This document shows positions 25,283 to 35,000 of a DNA stretch of 43,381 nucleotides, piece by piece. Within the stretch, counting starts at the first letter, position 1, and each line of letters opens with the position of its first letter. A program made the position numbers and the translations under genes. The notes beneath the pieces are model-generated. The model worked only from the letters and a program-made list of their open reading frames with translations. It did not search any database and was not told where the DNA came from. Origin of the DNA: Candidatus Zhuqueibacterota bacterium (lineage in GTDB: Bacteria; Zhuqueibacterota; Zhuqueibacteria; Zhuqueibacterales; Zhuqueibacteraceae); contig JAKEEU010000388.1 of assembly GCA_022616415.1 (NCBI GenBank), positions 1 through 43,381 of the forward strand, read 5' to 3'.

Positions 25283-25362
25283 AGCCGCTAAGACGCAGAG
25301 AACACGCAAAGAGATCTTCTTTGCGATATCTTTGCGGCTTTGCGTCTTTGCGTGAAGATTTT
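25283..25362. repeat. Palindromic repeat (CTTTGCGTCTTTGCG type)
   Basis: An imperfect 80-bp inverted repeat between the EamA gene and the decarboxylase. One arm reads CCGCTAAGACGCAGAG and ACACGCAAAGAG, the other TCTTTGCGGCTTTGCGTC. This type is widespread in environmental bacterial genomes and can fold into a long hairpin, possibly acting as a terminator after the EamA gene. Confidence 0.75.
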
Positions 25363-25369
25363 TATTTTC

Positions 25370-26389
25370 CTAATGTACGTCATCAAGCAATTGCGGCACG
25401 GCGCGGCTGCTGAATTTGGCGCGAGGTTTTGCCGAGATGCGGCGTTCATCCTGAGCGGTCTTTGTTCCATTTCCACTTCGCGCGCGGTAGGTGGTGATGA
25501 TTACAACCGCGGCCACGATAACGGCGGCGGCGAGCAACGTGCGCGCAGTGAGCGGCTCGCCGGCAAATGCCCAGCCGAGAAAAATCGCGACGACCGGATT
25601 GACGTAGGCATAAGTTGAAACGTGCGCCGGCGTGCTCACACGCAGCAGCCAAATGTAAGCCGTAAATCCCACCAGCGCGCCGAATATGATCAGATAGCCC
25701 AACGCGAGCCACGAGCGCAACGACAGCGTGCTCGAATCAAATCGTGCCCACTCACCCACGAGCAAGCTCGCTATCAATAACAGCGCGCCGCCGGCAAGCA
25801 TTTCCATTGCCGTCGCCAATAACGGTGAAGCGGGAAGCTGCGCGCGGCGAGAATAAAGCGAGCCGGTAGCCCACGACAGCGAAGCGAGGATGAGCACGGC
25901 AGCGCCCACTAAATCGACTTGACGCCCACCAGCTAATTTCCCTGGCCCCACTAACAGCATAATACCGAATAAGCCCAGCAACAAACCAACCATCACACCA
26001 TTATTCGGCTTCATGCCACCGGGTCGCAGTCCATCCAACAACGCCATCCATAACGGCACGGTGCCGATCAACAACGCCGTCAATCCCGAAGGCACGCGTT
26101 GCGCAGCCCAAACGACGCCGCCGTTGCCGCCGAGCAGCAACAATCCACCGACGACGGTTGCCGCGAGCCAATGTGCTCGCACCGGTTGTGACGCTCCGTG
26201 CAGCCGCGACCATGGATACAGAATCGCGCCGGCAACGAGAAAGCGCATGCCCGCCATTAAAAACGGCGGAAAGGTTTCAACGGCGAAGCGAATCGCCAGG
26301 TAAGTCGATCCCCAAATAAGATAAATCGCAGCGAAGGCAGTGGCGACTTGCCAACGCGGCGGCTTGGCCGGAACATGTTTAGGAGACAT
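25370..26389 (-). CDS. EamA-family metabolite exporter (YedA-like)
   Basis: A 339-residue inner-membrane transporter with about ten helices in two EamA halves. The first half begins YLIWGSTYLAIRFAVETFPP and has GMRFLVAGAILYP; the second half has AYVNPVVAIFLGW and LLAAAVIVAAVVIIT. YedA-like proteins export amino acids or other metabolites. It overlaps the upstream EamA gene by 11 bases, so the two are made together and might form a pair. The C-terminus carries an unusual basic 35-residue tail. Confidence 0.9.
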   Translation of the reverse strand: MSPKHVPAKPPRWQVATAFAAIYLIWGSTYLAIRFAVETFPPFLMAGMRFLVAGAILYPWSRLHGASQPVRAHWLAATVVGGLLLLGGNGGVVWAAQRVPSGLTALLIGTVPLWMALLDGLRPGGMKPNNGVMVGLLLGLFGIMLLVGPGKLAGGRQVDLVGAAVLILASLSWATGSLYSRRAQLPASPLLATAMEMLAGGALLLIASLLVGEWARFDSSTLSLRSWLALGYLIIFGALVGFTAYIWLLRVSTPAHVSTYAYVNPVVAIFLGWAFAGEPLTARTLLAAAVIVAAVVIITTYRARSGNGTKTAQDERRISAKPRAKFSSRAVPQLLDDVH

Positions 26390-27323
26390 GCGCCACCTCC
26401 GCCACAGCCTTTGGCAAAGCCTTCAATTCAATTTTTGATGAAGCCGGCGTTTTATTCTGCCCAAGCACGATGGCGCCAATGCCTGAAATGATGCACGCGC
26501 CGCCAACAAGAATTTGCCAGGTCAAATCTTCGCTGTTGATGATTTTTCCCAACGTCACCGCTACCAACGGCGTCACCAAAAGCAGCAACAAAGCTTTTGT
26601 CACTGGTATCTTTTTCAGCAGCCAAAAATAAAGAATGAACGCGACGCACGACCCGATGATCGTGAGATATAACAAAGAAAATATCGCCAACGGCGTCCAC
26701 GCCAGTTTGAATGGATTTCCTTCCAAGATTATGCCAATGAGCAGAAGCGGCGGAAAACCAAAAAGCATCTGGCCGGCGGAGAGAATAATAGGGTCGATGT
26801 GCTTGCCGCGCACTTTGATGAGCACGTTGGCATAAGCCGCAACGACCGCTCCGAGAACGATGCCGGCGCTTGCCAGCAATGAAAGCGCGCCCGGCAAGCT
26901 GAGCTGATTGGAGAAAATCAAACCCACGCCCAAAATGCCGAGCATCACACTGCCGATTTTAGTCAGTGTGACGCGCTCCGTGGAAATATAATGATGCGCG
27001 ATAATGATTCCGAAAAACGGCATGGTGGCGTTGAGCAACGCGGCAAGACCGGATGAAATATATTGGCCGCCCCAAAACACCAACGCAAAGTTTATCGTCA
27101 CGGTTAAAAATCCCGTCCAGGCGATAAATAGCCAATCGCCGCGGTCGCGCGGCAAACGCATGCGGCGAATAAAAATAATAGTGGCGAGGATTGCAGACGC
27201 GAGTAGAAAGCGAATTCCTACAAAAGTAAACGGCGGCAAATCACGCAAACCCAATTTGATGAACAACCAAGTCGATCCCCAAATGATGCTCAGAGCGAGC
27301 CAAGCCGAAACCACAGCATTCAT
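26379..27323 (-). CDS. EamA-family transporter
   Basis: A 314-residue DMT-superfamily transporter: ten hydrophobic segments, starting AWLALSIIWGSTWLFIKLGL and containing VGIRFLLASAILA. Two EamA repeats are visible (the second around LLLLLVTPLVAVTLGK). It overlaps the downstream EamA gene by 11 bases. Substrate unknown. The pair may be a duplication or a heteromeric exporter. Confidence 0.9.
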   Translation of the reverse strand: MNAVVSAWLALSIIWGSTWLFIKLGLRDLPPFTFVGIRFLLASAILATIIFIRRMRLPRDRGDWLFIAWTGFLTVTINFALVFWGGQYISSGLAALLNATMPFFGIIIAHHYISTERVTLTKIGSVMLGILGVGLIFSNQLSLPGALSLLASAGIVLGAVVAAYANVLIKVRGKHIDPIILSAGQMLFGFPPLLLIGIILEGNPFKLAWTPLAIFSLLYLTIIGSCVAFILYFWLLKKIPVTKALLLLLVTPLVAVTLGKIINSEDLTWQILVGGACIISGIGAIVLGQNKTPASSKIELKALPKAVAEVAHVS

Positions 27324-27422
27324 AATTTAAAAGAATCCTTCCTTTTCACCGAAGCGTTTAATTCAACTCGAAGCAGTTTCTCGTTCCATGAGTTTTTAGA
27401 GAGCGTTTGAGAAGTCACTTCT

Positions 27423-27570
27423 AAGCAACTGACCTGTAAATCATTGATTTTTAGTACACGACTTTGGTGGTCAGTTGCTTGTAGAAAGAGCTACTGCAGT
27501 AGTGAAGTGCTGACCGGTCACTTTTTACACACAAAATGCTCTAGAATTCAGCCACATTAAGTGACTGGTC
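27423..27570. repeat. Nested inverted repeats between exporter and methyltransferase genes
   Basis: Two inverted pairs lie in this 310-bp non-coding region. The first is AAGCAACTGACC at 27423-27434 with GGTCAGTTGCTT at 27469-27480 (12-bp perfect arms). The second is GACCGGTCACTT at 27512-27523 with AAGTGACTGGTC at 27559-27570 (one mismatch). Both share the GACC core, so they may be units of one repeat family or operator-like sites. No gene was seen in 27324-27634. Confidence 0.65.
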
Positions 27571-27634
27571 AATCTCATTTTTGTACTTTTCAAACACCTT
27601 AAATTGTCTGGCCGGTGGCGCCGACTTCTCCACC

Positions 27635-28459
27635 TCAACGTCGAACGGCGATAACCTCGAGCACAGCGGGCGTAATCATGAGTGTGTGAGGCGCGGCCTC
27701 ACTCGCCGCAAACGCGTGCGATATGGCCAAGGCTCGATCCGAGGTCAAATGACCAAGATCGACCAGCCGGCGAAGGCCGGTGTGAAGAAACGCCTTGGGC
27801 CATTGCCACACAAAATTTGGCGCGGGAACGATATCGATGATGGGACGAAGAACCTTGATCTCGAATCCAAGCTCCTCGAGCCAGCGTGGCAAGTCGAGGC
27901 CGATGTCCGGCTCACCGCCGCTGGCGCGCCAACTCTTCATCACCACGCTGACAAATTCTTCCATCTCCGGCAACCTCGGCGCAAGCCGCCAAGTGGAGTA
28001 GTCGAAGTATTCGTGAAAAACCAGCACGCCGCCCCGTTTCAACGCCTCACTCACTCGTGCGAGAAGATCGCGCGGGCGCTTTACGAACGCAAAGACCCAG
28101 CGGCACCAAGCGCCGTCGGCCCCGAGGTTGGGCAGGCTCGCTTCATCCAGATCAAGCTCATGCGTCACGATGTTGTCGAGGCCGTGCCGAAGGCGTATGG
28201 CTTCGAGTGCATCGAGAAACCGTCTTGACCTGTCGATGGCCACGATCCGTCCCGTCGGCCCGACAATTTCCGCCAAATCAATGGACGCGTAACCGGGGCC
28301 GCAACCGACGTCGAGCAGCGTTTGGCCGGCGGTGAATCCGGCGCGCCGCCAAGCGTCCAGCGCGCGCGGCCTCCACACACGATGTTGCAAAGCCAAACGT
28401 GAGATCTCGTCATCGTGCGTGCCCAGCACATAGTCTCTATCTTGATTCGTCGTTTTCAT
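27635..28459 (-). CDS. Class I SAM-dependent methyltransferase
   Basis: A 274-residue methyltransferase. Motif I is TLLDVGCGPGYASIDLAE, the acidic loop AIDRSRRFLDALEAIR, and the post-motif WVFAFVKRPRDLLARVSEAL with GGVLVFHEYFDY. This is the pattern of the UbiE/small-molecule methyltransferase set. Substrate unknown. ATG 28459 is the most upstream start and gives a natural N-terminus (MKTTNQDRDYVLGTHDDEIS). Confidence 0.88.
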   Translation of the reverse strand: MKTTNQDRDYVLGTHDDEISRLALQHRVWRPRALDAWRRAGFTAGQTLLDVGCGPGYASIDLAEIVGPTGRIVAIDRSRRFLDALEAIRLRHGLDNIVTHELDLDEASLPNLGADGAWCRWVFAFVKRPRDLLARVSEALKRGGVLVFHEYFDYSTWRLAPRLPEMEEFVSVVMKSWRASGGEPDIGLDLPRWLEELGFEIKVLRPIIDIVPAPNFVWQWPKAFLHTGLRRLVDLGHLTSDRALAISHAFAASEAAPHTLMITPAVLEVIAVRR

Positions 28460-28525
28460 CGTCTCTTCGGTAATCGTGTTATTGCGGGAGGATTGTGTGA
28501 TTATTCTAGCTGCTGCAATCGCTAA

Positions 28526-29050
28526 TCACCAGCCCATACGCGCGCGGAGCGAAGTGATATGCGCCACATGGTGGCGTCCGTGCCATGCGTAATGGCGCAG
28601 CACAGTATCGAGTTTCATCATGCCATTTTCCGGATGGAGCAAAGTGCAAGCGAAATCCTCCGGCTTGAGAGATTGCAGAAGAATGACCCAGCGCTTGTGC
28701 AAGGCCTCCAACAACTGCAGCGAAACTTCGACGGGCGTGTTGCGCACGTCATGAAGCTCGGCCCAAAGTTTTTCGTCATACGGTTTGATCGTAGGCTCCT
28801 CTTCCGTCAACGCCAGCTTGAAACGAACGTAGGCGTTGAGATGGCTGTCGGGCACATGATGCACCACCTGCCGAACCGTCCAGCCGCCGGGGCGATATGG
28901 CGTATCAAGCTGCTGCTCGGATAGCCCCTTGACGGCTGCACGCAAGTTGGCCGGCGCCTCCGCAATTTGTTGAATCAGTTCCGGACGCTGGGCGCCGTTG
29001 GCTTCGCCTTCAATGATGAATTTTCCGATGGGGTAATGTAGATCGCTCAT
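28526..29050 (-). CDS. YfiT-type DinB-fold protein (bacillithiol transferase-like)
   Basis: About 174 residues. I chose ATG 29050, whose GGAG lies 8 bases upstream, over the ATG six bases earlier. It carries the YfiT/BstA pattern: MSDLHYPIGKFIIEG, YRPGGWTVRQVVHHVPDSHL with a metal-binding His, and a C-terminal YAWHGRHHVAHI. YfiT/BstA proteins transfer bacillithiol or hydrolyse a metal-bound substrate in detoxification. It is the third DinB-fold gene of the region. Confidence 0.88.
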   Translation of the reverse strand: MSDLHYPIGKFIIEGEANGAQRPELIQQIAEAPANLRAAVKGLSEQQLDTPYRPGGWTVRQVVHHVPDSHLNAYVRFKLALTEEEPTIKPYDEKLWAELHDVRNTPVEVSLQLLEALHKRWVILLQSLKPEDFACTLLHPENGMMKLDTVLRHYAWHGRHHVAHITSLRARMGW

Positions 29051-29056
29051 GGCCAT

Positions 29057-29691
29057 TGCTCCGCGAAAGGTTGAGGGATAATTTTTTTAAGTCGAAACAG
29101 CTTAAAATCTTCAAATCTTCATTATTTGAAAATTTTACTGACAGGAAATATATCAAAAAAAAACTTGCCAGAACAGATGCAGTTACTTGCAATTGTGACC
29201 ATAACAGTTTATATTATACTGAACTGTACTGTCTCTATCCAAAGACGATCAAATTGGATTTTTGTTTCATGAGATCGCTGTCTGGACGGTAATTCAAATT
29301 TAGAAGTAACTATCTTGACAATGTTAAGTTGAATTCCCAAGACTAAGGATAAACAGCGATTTGTCGAGCAGTTGCGGTACGACCCCAACGGGGTCAAATG
29401 TATTAGCCCACGGGCATCGCCCTGGGAGAACGGCGTCATCCTCGCCCAAGCCCTGAAAGGGCGGAATATGTTGTTCTTTCGCCGCAGGCATATTCCGCCC
29501 CGTTGGGGCTTTGGAATGTGGCAATGTGCCCCGTTCATAGGGCGTTGCCCCATGCTAATACATTATGCCCCTTTGGGGCGGTTTGACGGTGTCACCAACC
29601 ACGCATATATTTTTTAAGTTAACATTGTCACGATAGCTACATTTTAGATAGACATTATTGCAGCGAACATTTTTCGAATGGAGCACTAGCG
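29057..29691. repeat. Gene-free stretch with GC-rich palindromes (29380-29585)
   Basis: No convincing gene. Between 29380 and 29585 there are several palindromic units: ACCCCAACGGGGT, GCCCTGAAAGGGC, CCGCCCCGTTGGGGC and GGGCGTTGCCC-like pieces, with a last CCCCTTTGGGGCGG. These form a tandem of the widespread CCCCAACGGGG-type repeat. The AT-rich first part (29057-29230) may hold promoter signals for the divergent YfiT gene, and a GGAG at 29679 serves the MocR gene. Confidence 0.65.
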
Positions 29692-31128
29692 ATGTCAAAC
29701 CACTCAACACCGACGAATAACCATTTGTACGAGCAAGTAGCGCACGAAATTACGGATCTGATCGAGCGCGGCACGCTGCGGCCGGGCGAACGCGTTCCTT
29801 CGGTGCGGCGATATAGCGCGCAAAACCGCGTCAGCATCTCTACGGTTATGCAAGCGTATGCTTTGCTCGAGGATAAAGGTTTTATCGAAGCACGGCCGCA
29901 ATCCGGTTATTACGTGCGGCAAATTTTTCGCGAGCTGCCACCGGAACCGGCCATTTCGCAGCCGCCGCTTTCTCCCTCGCGGGTGACGATCGGCGATCTC
30001 GCCGCGAAAATTCATGACTCGGTCAACCGGCCGGAGATCATTCCGTTCGGCGCGGCGTGTCCCTGTTTGCACCTGTTGCCGACGAGAAAACTCAATCGCA
30101 CTTTGGGCGCGATCTTGCGGCGCACCGAATATATCGGCCAGTCTTATGATCCGGTGGTGGGCAATCAGCAATTGCGGCATCAAATCGCTCGGCGCTCGCT
30201 GGACTGGGGCTGCCGTCTCTCGGAAAATGATCTGGTGATCACGGTTGGTTGCACGGAGGCGTTGAATTTGAGCTTGCGCGCGGTGGCGAATCCTGGCGAC
30301 ACGATTGCGGTGGAGTCGCCGACTTATTTCGGCTTTCTTCAAATAATAGAGAATCTAAAAATGCGAGCGTTGGAAATTCCAACCGATCCCAAGGCAGGAA
30401 TATGTCTCAACGACTTGGAAGCCGCCATCAAGAAGCGCACGGTGAAAGCGTGTGTGCTCATGCCCAATTTCCAAAACCCCTTGGGAAGCTGCATGCCGGA
30501 AGAGAAAAAAAGGCAGTTGCTCAAAATTCTTGGGCAGCACGACATTCCGCTCATCGAAGATGATCTTTACGGCGATTTGTATCACGGCAACGAACGCCCC
30601 AAGCCGGTGAAGGCGTATGACAAGCATGGCTTGGTGTTGCTATGTTCCTCGTTCTCGAAAACGCTGTCGCCGAGCTATCGCGTCGGCTGGGTCGCGCCGG
30701 GAAAGTTCAGATCCGAGGTCGAGCGCTTGAAGCTCACCAACACCGTTGCCACCGCTTCTTTGCCGCAAATGGCGATTGCGGAGATGCTGCAAAACGGCGG
30801 CTACGATCATTATCTGCGCAAAATTCGCCGCGCATTTGCGACGCAAGTGCAATCGACGGTGCGGGCGATCAGCAAATATTTTCCGGCGGGAACAAAGGTG
30901 ACGCGGCCAATCGGGGGGTTCATCCTGTGGGTGGAGCTGCCGAAATCGGTGAACGCGATGCAATTGTATCAAAAAGCGCTCAACGCCAAGATCAGCATCG
31001 TTCCAGGTCCGGTCTTTTCCGCCAAGCAGCGCTATCAGAATTTCATCCGCCTCAGTTGCGGCTATCCGTGGTCGGTCGAGCTGGAGCAGGCGCTGGCAAC
31101 GTTGGGAAGATTGGCGAGGGAGGTTTGA
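29692..31128 (+). CDS. MocR-type GntR regulator with aminotransferase domain
   Basis: A 478-residue PdxR/MocR-family transcription factor. Residues 1-80 are a GntR winged helix (HLYEQVAHEITDLIERGTLR and VSISTVMQAYALLEDKGFIE). The rest is a fold-type I aminotransferase domain with SYDPVVGNQQLRHQIA, PLIEDDLYGDLY and the PLP lysine Lys323 in SSFSKTLSPSYRVGW. Such regulators bind PLP or an amino-acid adduct and control vitamin B6 or amino acid genes next to them. No obvious target gene is adjacent. Plain 2-aminoadipate-type aminotransferases share this architecture, so a catalytic role remains possible. Confidence 0.9.
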   Translation: MSNHSTPTNNHLYEQVAHEITDLIERGTLRPGERVPSVRRYSAQNRVSISTVMQAYALLEDKGFIEARPQSGYYVRQIFRELPPEPAISQPPLSPSRVTIGDLAAKIHDSVNRPEIIPFGAACPCLHLLPTRKLNRTLGAILRRTEYIGQSYDPVVGNQQLRHQIARRSLDWGCRLSENDLVITVGCTEALNLSLRAVANPGDTIAVESPTYFGFLQIIENLKMRALEIPTDPKAGICLNDLEAAIKKRTVKACVLMPNFQNPLGSCMPEEKKRQLLKILGQHDIPLIEDDLYGDLYHGNERPKPVKAYDKHGLVLLCSSFSKTLSPSYRVGWVAPGKFRSEVERLKLTNTVATASLPQMAIAEMLQNGGYDHYLRKIRRAFATQVQSTVRAISKYFPAGTKVTRPIGGFILWVELPKSVNAMQLYQKALNAKISIVPGPVFSAKQRYQNFIRLSCGYPWSVELEQALATLGRLAREV

Positions 31129-31196
31129 AAGTTTTGCTTTTACATTTTTGCTTCCGTCGAATTGTTTGTGCTCATCAAACATGTCTTTGCTATTTG

Positions 31197-31604
31197 TTAG
31201 GCCGCCACCTCTCGAACGAGTCTGATATCAACCTCTCGTTCCACATGTTTCCACTCCTCCGAGCGCCGCAGCGTAGCGACCAACTCCTCAAACGCCGCTG
31301 AATCGGCCGGCGCATACTCGAACCAGGTAAGAAAATCGAACGGTTCTCCGAGATCGTGGCAATGGTGTAGCCGGCGTGCGACGGCGGGTAAATACTTCAA
31401 GCCGGTTTTGATGTGCTCGGATTGCTCCTCGAATACCGCGCGCCTTTCGTCCTGCGCGAGTCTCCACCAAGATGCCGATTTCTTGACTGGTATCAACGCC
31501 GCACAAGTTGCTTCGGGTCGACCGAGGGCGGGTTGCTTGGCGATCAATAGATCCTGCTCCTGCCGCGTGGTGTAACGCTCGCTACTGATTACACCGCGAA
31601 GCAA
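31197..31604 (-). pseudogene. Chlorite-dismutase-family gene, 5'-truncated
   Basis: 135 residues match the C-terminal two-thirds of a chlorite-dismutase-like (heme-dependent dimeric alpha/beta) protein: ERYTTRQEQDLLIAKQPALG, SASWWRLAQDERRAVFEEQS, ARRLHHCHDLGEPFDFLTWF and SEEWKHVEREVDIRLVRE. Family members carry about 50-60 more residues at the N-terminus. Here the upstream reading frame hits a stop two codons before the similarity begins, and a PQQ-dehydrogenase gene ends 25 bases away. The N-terminus was therefore removed by a rearrangement. Confidence 0.75.
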
Positions 31605-31628
31605 CCACTAGGAACTGCTTATTTCTAC

Positions 31629-33632
31629 TCAATCCGGCAATGTGTATGCGATCACGTAATCGCCAAGCTTTGAGCCTAAGATGGTATGCCCTCCTGGAGC
31701 AACCACAAGAAATTGCTTTCCTTCGGGACGCAGTTTGTAGGTAATGGGTCCAGCGTGCAGTCCGGCGGGCAAATCAAAATGCGCGAGTCTTTCGCCGGTC
31801 TGCAAATCATAGGCATATAGGCGTTGGTCGCGCGCGCCGCCATGAAATATCAGCCCTCCTGCCGTGACCAGCGGCGGGCAGAAGTTGGGGAGTCCACGAA
31901 CCCCATTCTTATCTTCGCCCACCGGAACTCGCCATAAGATTTCACCACGATTCAGATCAACCGCAACGAGCAAGCCCCAGGGTGGACGCTTGCACGGTAC
32001 GTCATCTTCGTTGAAGGGCTTTCTGTCAACCATCGAATAGCGCAGGCCGGTGCCTCTGCCTGTAAGCGCCCACCAAACCGCCGAGACACTGTTGCGCAAC
32101 ACAATGCCGTCGGTCTTGTCGAAGTTCGACTCCGGCAATTTCTTGAGACCATGCACCATGACGTCATTATTCACTGGGACATAGAGAATGCCGCTCGTCG
32201 CATCGAATGCTCCACCCGCCCAGTTAGCGCCGCCGCCGGCACCAGGATATAGAATCGAGCCGCGCTCGCCTGGCGGCGTGAAGATGCCCTCGTTGCGAAG
32301 TGATTGCAATTTTTTGCGACACTTTTCCAAGCGCTCAGGATCGATATCCCACAAATCTTCTTCGCTCAAATATTGCGGCATGAGTGGCGGCGGCTTGATT
32401 GGGAAAGGTTGCGTCGGCCACGTTTTTTCTCCTGGCACATCGGATTGCGGCACCGCACGCTCTTCAACAGGAAAGAGCGGCGCGCCGGTCTCACGATCGA
32501 GGAGAAATACGAAGCCGGTCTTGGTCGCCTGCGCAACAGCGTCAATCTCGCGGTCATCATGATTGACGCGCACGAGAATGGGCGGCGCGGCGAGATCGTA
32601 GTCCCAAATATCGTGATGCACGGTTTGAAAATGCCAAACCCGCTCGCCGGTTTTGGCCTTGAGCGCAACGACCGCATCGGAAAAGAGATTGGCGCCGGGA
32701 CGATCACCGCCGTAAAGATCCGGGCCGGCCGTGCTCACCGGCAGAAACACTAGGCCGCGTTCGAGATCGGCAGTCATCGTCGACCAAACATTCGCGCCGC
32801 CGGTTTGCTTCCAACTTTCGTTCTCCCACGTCTTGCTGCCAAATTCACCCGCTTGCGGAATGGTGTTGAAGCGCCAAACGAGGCCACCCGTGCGAGCATC
32901 ATAACCACGCACCAAACCCGAAGGCTGAATGCGGCGGATGATATCGGCAATCGAGGAGCCGACGATGACAACATCGCCCACAACCGTCGGCGGCGAAGTG
33001 ATGTTGTATTCCCAAGGATCGACGAGATGCTCGACGCCTTCAAGAAGATTCACCGTGCCGTTCTTGCCAAAATCACGACAAAGTTTGCCGGTCTTGACCT
33101 CGAGCGCAATCAAACGCGCGTCGAGCGTGCCGATAAACACGCGACCCGCGCCGGCGCTTTCTGCATTCGCATCCTGCCAATACGCCGCGCCGCGATTGAT
33201 GAGCATATTGGCAAAGCGGCGGTTCTTGTCAATTCTTGGATCGAATGCCCAAAGCTCCTTGCCGGTTTCCGGATCGAGCGCGATGACGCGATTGAAAGGC
33301 GTGGTGAAGATCAACCGGCCTTCCACAACGATCGGCGTGCATTCGAATGCGCTGCCTTTGAAAAACTTGTCCGGTAATGAGCCGCCGGATTTGAAGTCAC
33401 CGTGCCGGTAAGTCCAGGCAACTTCAAGGCGCGTCACGTTGGTGCGATTGATGTCTGCCAAAGGTGAATAACGCCCACCACCAGTGCTGCCTTCAGTCAC
33501 CGGCCAGCCACCGAGAGCAGCCGAAGCAGGCGGTTCGTTACTTTTCCTGGCAACGGGCTGGAATCTGCTTTGGGCGCAAGCGCCTGAGGTGATAATCAGA
33601 ATACTCGCAAAGAGCCGGTTTATCATTCTCAT
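31629..33632 (-). CDS. PQQ-dependent dehydrogenase (quinoprotein glucose dehydrogenase-like)
   Basis: A 667-residue exported quinoprotein. The N-terminus is a signal peptide (MRMINRLFASILIITSGACA), possibly a lipoprotein site. The body is an eight-bladed propeller: it starts GGWPVTEGSTGGGRYSPLAD and has repeated blade motifs such as VIALDPETGKELWAFDP, DARTGGLVWRFNT and ALKAKTGERVWHFQ. The quinone oxidises glucose or alcohols outside the inner membrane and passes electrons to the respiratory chain. It lacks the membrane helices of E. coli Gcd and a cytochrome domain, so an unknown partner must take the electrons. No PQQ synthesis genes are in the window. Confidence 0.9.
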   Translation of the reverse strand: MRMINRLFASILIITSGACAQSRFQPVARKSNEPPASAALGGWPVTEGSTGGGRYSPLADINRTNVTRLEVAWTYRHGDFKSGGSLPDKFFKGSAFECTPIVVEGRLIFTTPFNRVIALDPETGKELWAFDPRIDKNRRFANMLINRGAAYWQDANAESAGAGRVFIGTLDARLIALEVKTGKLCRDFGKNGTVNLLEGVEHLVDPWEYNITSPPTVVGDVVIVGSSIADIIRRIQPSGLVRGYDARTGGLVWRFNTIPQAGEFGSKTWENESWKQTGGANVWSTMTADLERGLVFLPVSTAGPDLYGGDRPGANLFSDAVVALKAKTGERVWHFQTVHHDIWDYDLAAPPILVRVNHDDREIDAVAQATKTGFVFLLDRETGAPLFPVEERAVPQSDVPGEKTWPTQPFPIKPPPLMPQYLSEEDLWDIDPERLEKCRKKLQSLRNEGIFTPPGERGSILYPGAGGGANWAGGAFDATSGILYVPVNNDVMVHGLKKLPESNFDKTDGIVLRNSVSAVWWALTGRGTGLRYSMVDRKPFNEDDVPCKRPPWGLLVAVDLNRGEILWRVPVGEDKNGVRGLPNFCPPLVTAGGLIFHGGARDQRLYAYDLQTGERLAHFDLPAGLHAGPITYKLRPEGKQFLVVAPGGHTILGSKLGDYVIAYTLPD

Positions 33633-33710
33633 TTTGCCTCCGCTGGAAGAAGTTCTTTATAAGAAAACAGCGCTGAATCTGTTAAGATTCCCCGGCTTAT
33701 AACTCAGAGA

Positions 33711-34991
33711 TTAGTTGTTGCGCGCTGATTTTTTCATTTGATTGCGCGCAAAATCTTCAATGATTGTACAGGTGTCGTTGAGCGATTGATCGGGGTTTAT
33801 TTTTTGAGCATAGGATTTACAACGATCCAGAACCTGTTGCGATGTAATCACCGTGTTTAATTTTTCGGCAAGTGACGCCGCGTCAAATTTTTTCGGGCTT
33901 AGGGATACACCAATTCCTAATCTTTCCACTCGGGCGGCGTTGTCGGGCTGGTCGTGCGTCATCGGGCGGATTACCTGCGGGATGCCCGCCGCAATTGCCT
34001 GCGCGATTGTGCCAATGCCGCCATGATGTACGAGGGCAACAGCGCGCGGAAGTATCATGCTGAACGGTAAATAAGCCAAGTATTGAATATCCTGTGGAAG
34101 TTCACGCGGCAATTGCTCTGGATGTTGTGTCAGCAAAATGCCGCGCCGTCCGAGCATTTGGCAAGCCTTAGTGCAATCTGCAAAGAACTGATCTGTGTGT
34201 TTCATGGCAGTGCCAGGCGTAAAGATAATCGGTGCATCTCCTGCATCCAAAAATTTCTCTAGCCTTTCGGAAAGACTCTCATGTCCGCTTGGTTTGTCAT
34301 AATAAACGAAACTGGTCAATTGTGTTCGTGGCGGCCAGTCAGGCTGGGGATGGGCAAACCAATCAGGAAACAAGCCGAGGTTTTTTTGTGGGGAGTGAGT
34401 CCAGCTGTCGAAAATTTTCTTGACGGGCGGCAGGCTCAGGCTCCGTCTGAAGAGATTGATCTCTGGCGCGAATAGTTTGTCCAGCACGAAAGCGTCGATC
34501 AGATTAAATAATCCATGCTTCAAAAGTGGAGGCATCCATGCTGGCAAAAGTGGAAAATCATGAACGCTCCGAAAGGCGGCGGGCTGCAAATGTATCGTGA
34601 TGAATGGGAAACCCAACTTCTCATGCGCGATGTGAGCCCCGAAGACTTGACCCTGGGCGGCAAGCACTGTTTCGGATGGGTCAAAGCCGGAAATAATTTC
34701 ATAGACTGGTTCTATGATTGGGAGGACCACGCTTTCCGCAAAGACCTGGAAGCCTTTTTCGCGATCCCAAAGATCGGGGTTTTGGATGATGGATTGATAA
34801 TCTTCAGCGCTGCCGAGACCAAAAAATTCCAAGCCCGCGTCACGCGCTTGGATCTCAAAAAATTGGCTGGTGATTAAAGTCACACGATAGCCACGCTTCC
34901 GTAGCTCCTGTCCTATGCCAAGAAATGGGTATACGTCGCCAGCACTTCCGATTGCACACAAAAGAATATCTGGCACCGATTGTTTCTTCAT
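33711..34991 (-). CDS. GT1-family (MGT-type) glycosyltransferase
   Basis: A 426-residue cytosolic GT-B glycosyltransferase of the UDP-glucuronosyltransferase-like family. It begins DILLCAIGSAGDVYPFLGIG, with two Rossmann domains. The donor-binding end has LVHHGGIGTIAQAIAAGIPQ and PMTHDQPDNAARVERLG. GT1 enzymes glycosylate sterols, lipids, polyketides or drugs; the acceptor is unknown. It follows the next glycosyltransferase by 9 bases, so the two form one unit. Confidence 0.9.
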   Translation of the reverse strand: MKKQSVPDILLCAIGSAGDVYPFLGIGQELRKRGYRVTLITSQFFEIQARDAGLEFFGLGSAEDYQSIIQNPDLWDREKGFQVFAESVVLPIIEPVYEIISGFDPSETVLAAQGQVFGAHIAHEKLGFPFITIHLQPAAFRSVHDFPLLPAWMPPLLKHGLFNLIDAFVLDKLFAPEINLFRRSLSLPPVKKIFDSWTHSPQKNLGLFPDWFAHPQPDWPPRTQLTSFVYYDKPSGHESLSERLEKFLDAGDAPIIFTPGTAMKHTDQFFADCTKACQMLGRRGILLTQHPEQLPRELPQDIQYLAYLPFSMILPRAVALVHHGGIGTIAQAIAAGIPQVIRPMTHDQPDNAARVERLGIGVSLSPKKFDAASLAEKLNTVITSQQVLDRCKSYAQKINPDQSLNDTCTIIEDFARNQMKKSARNN

Positions 34992-35000
34992 GACAACGCC

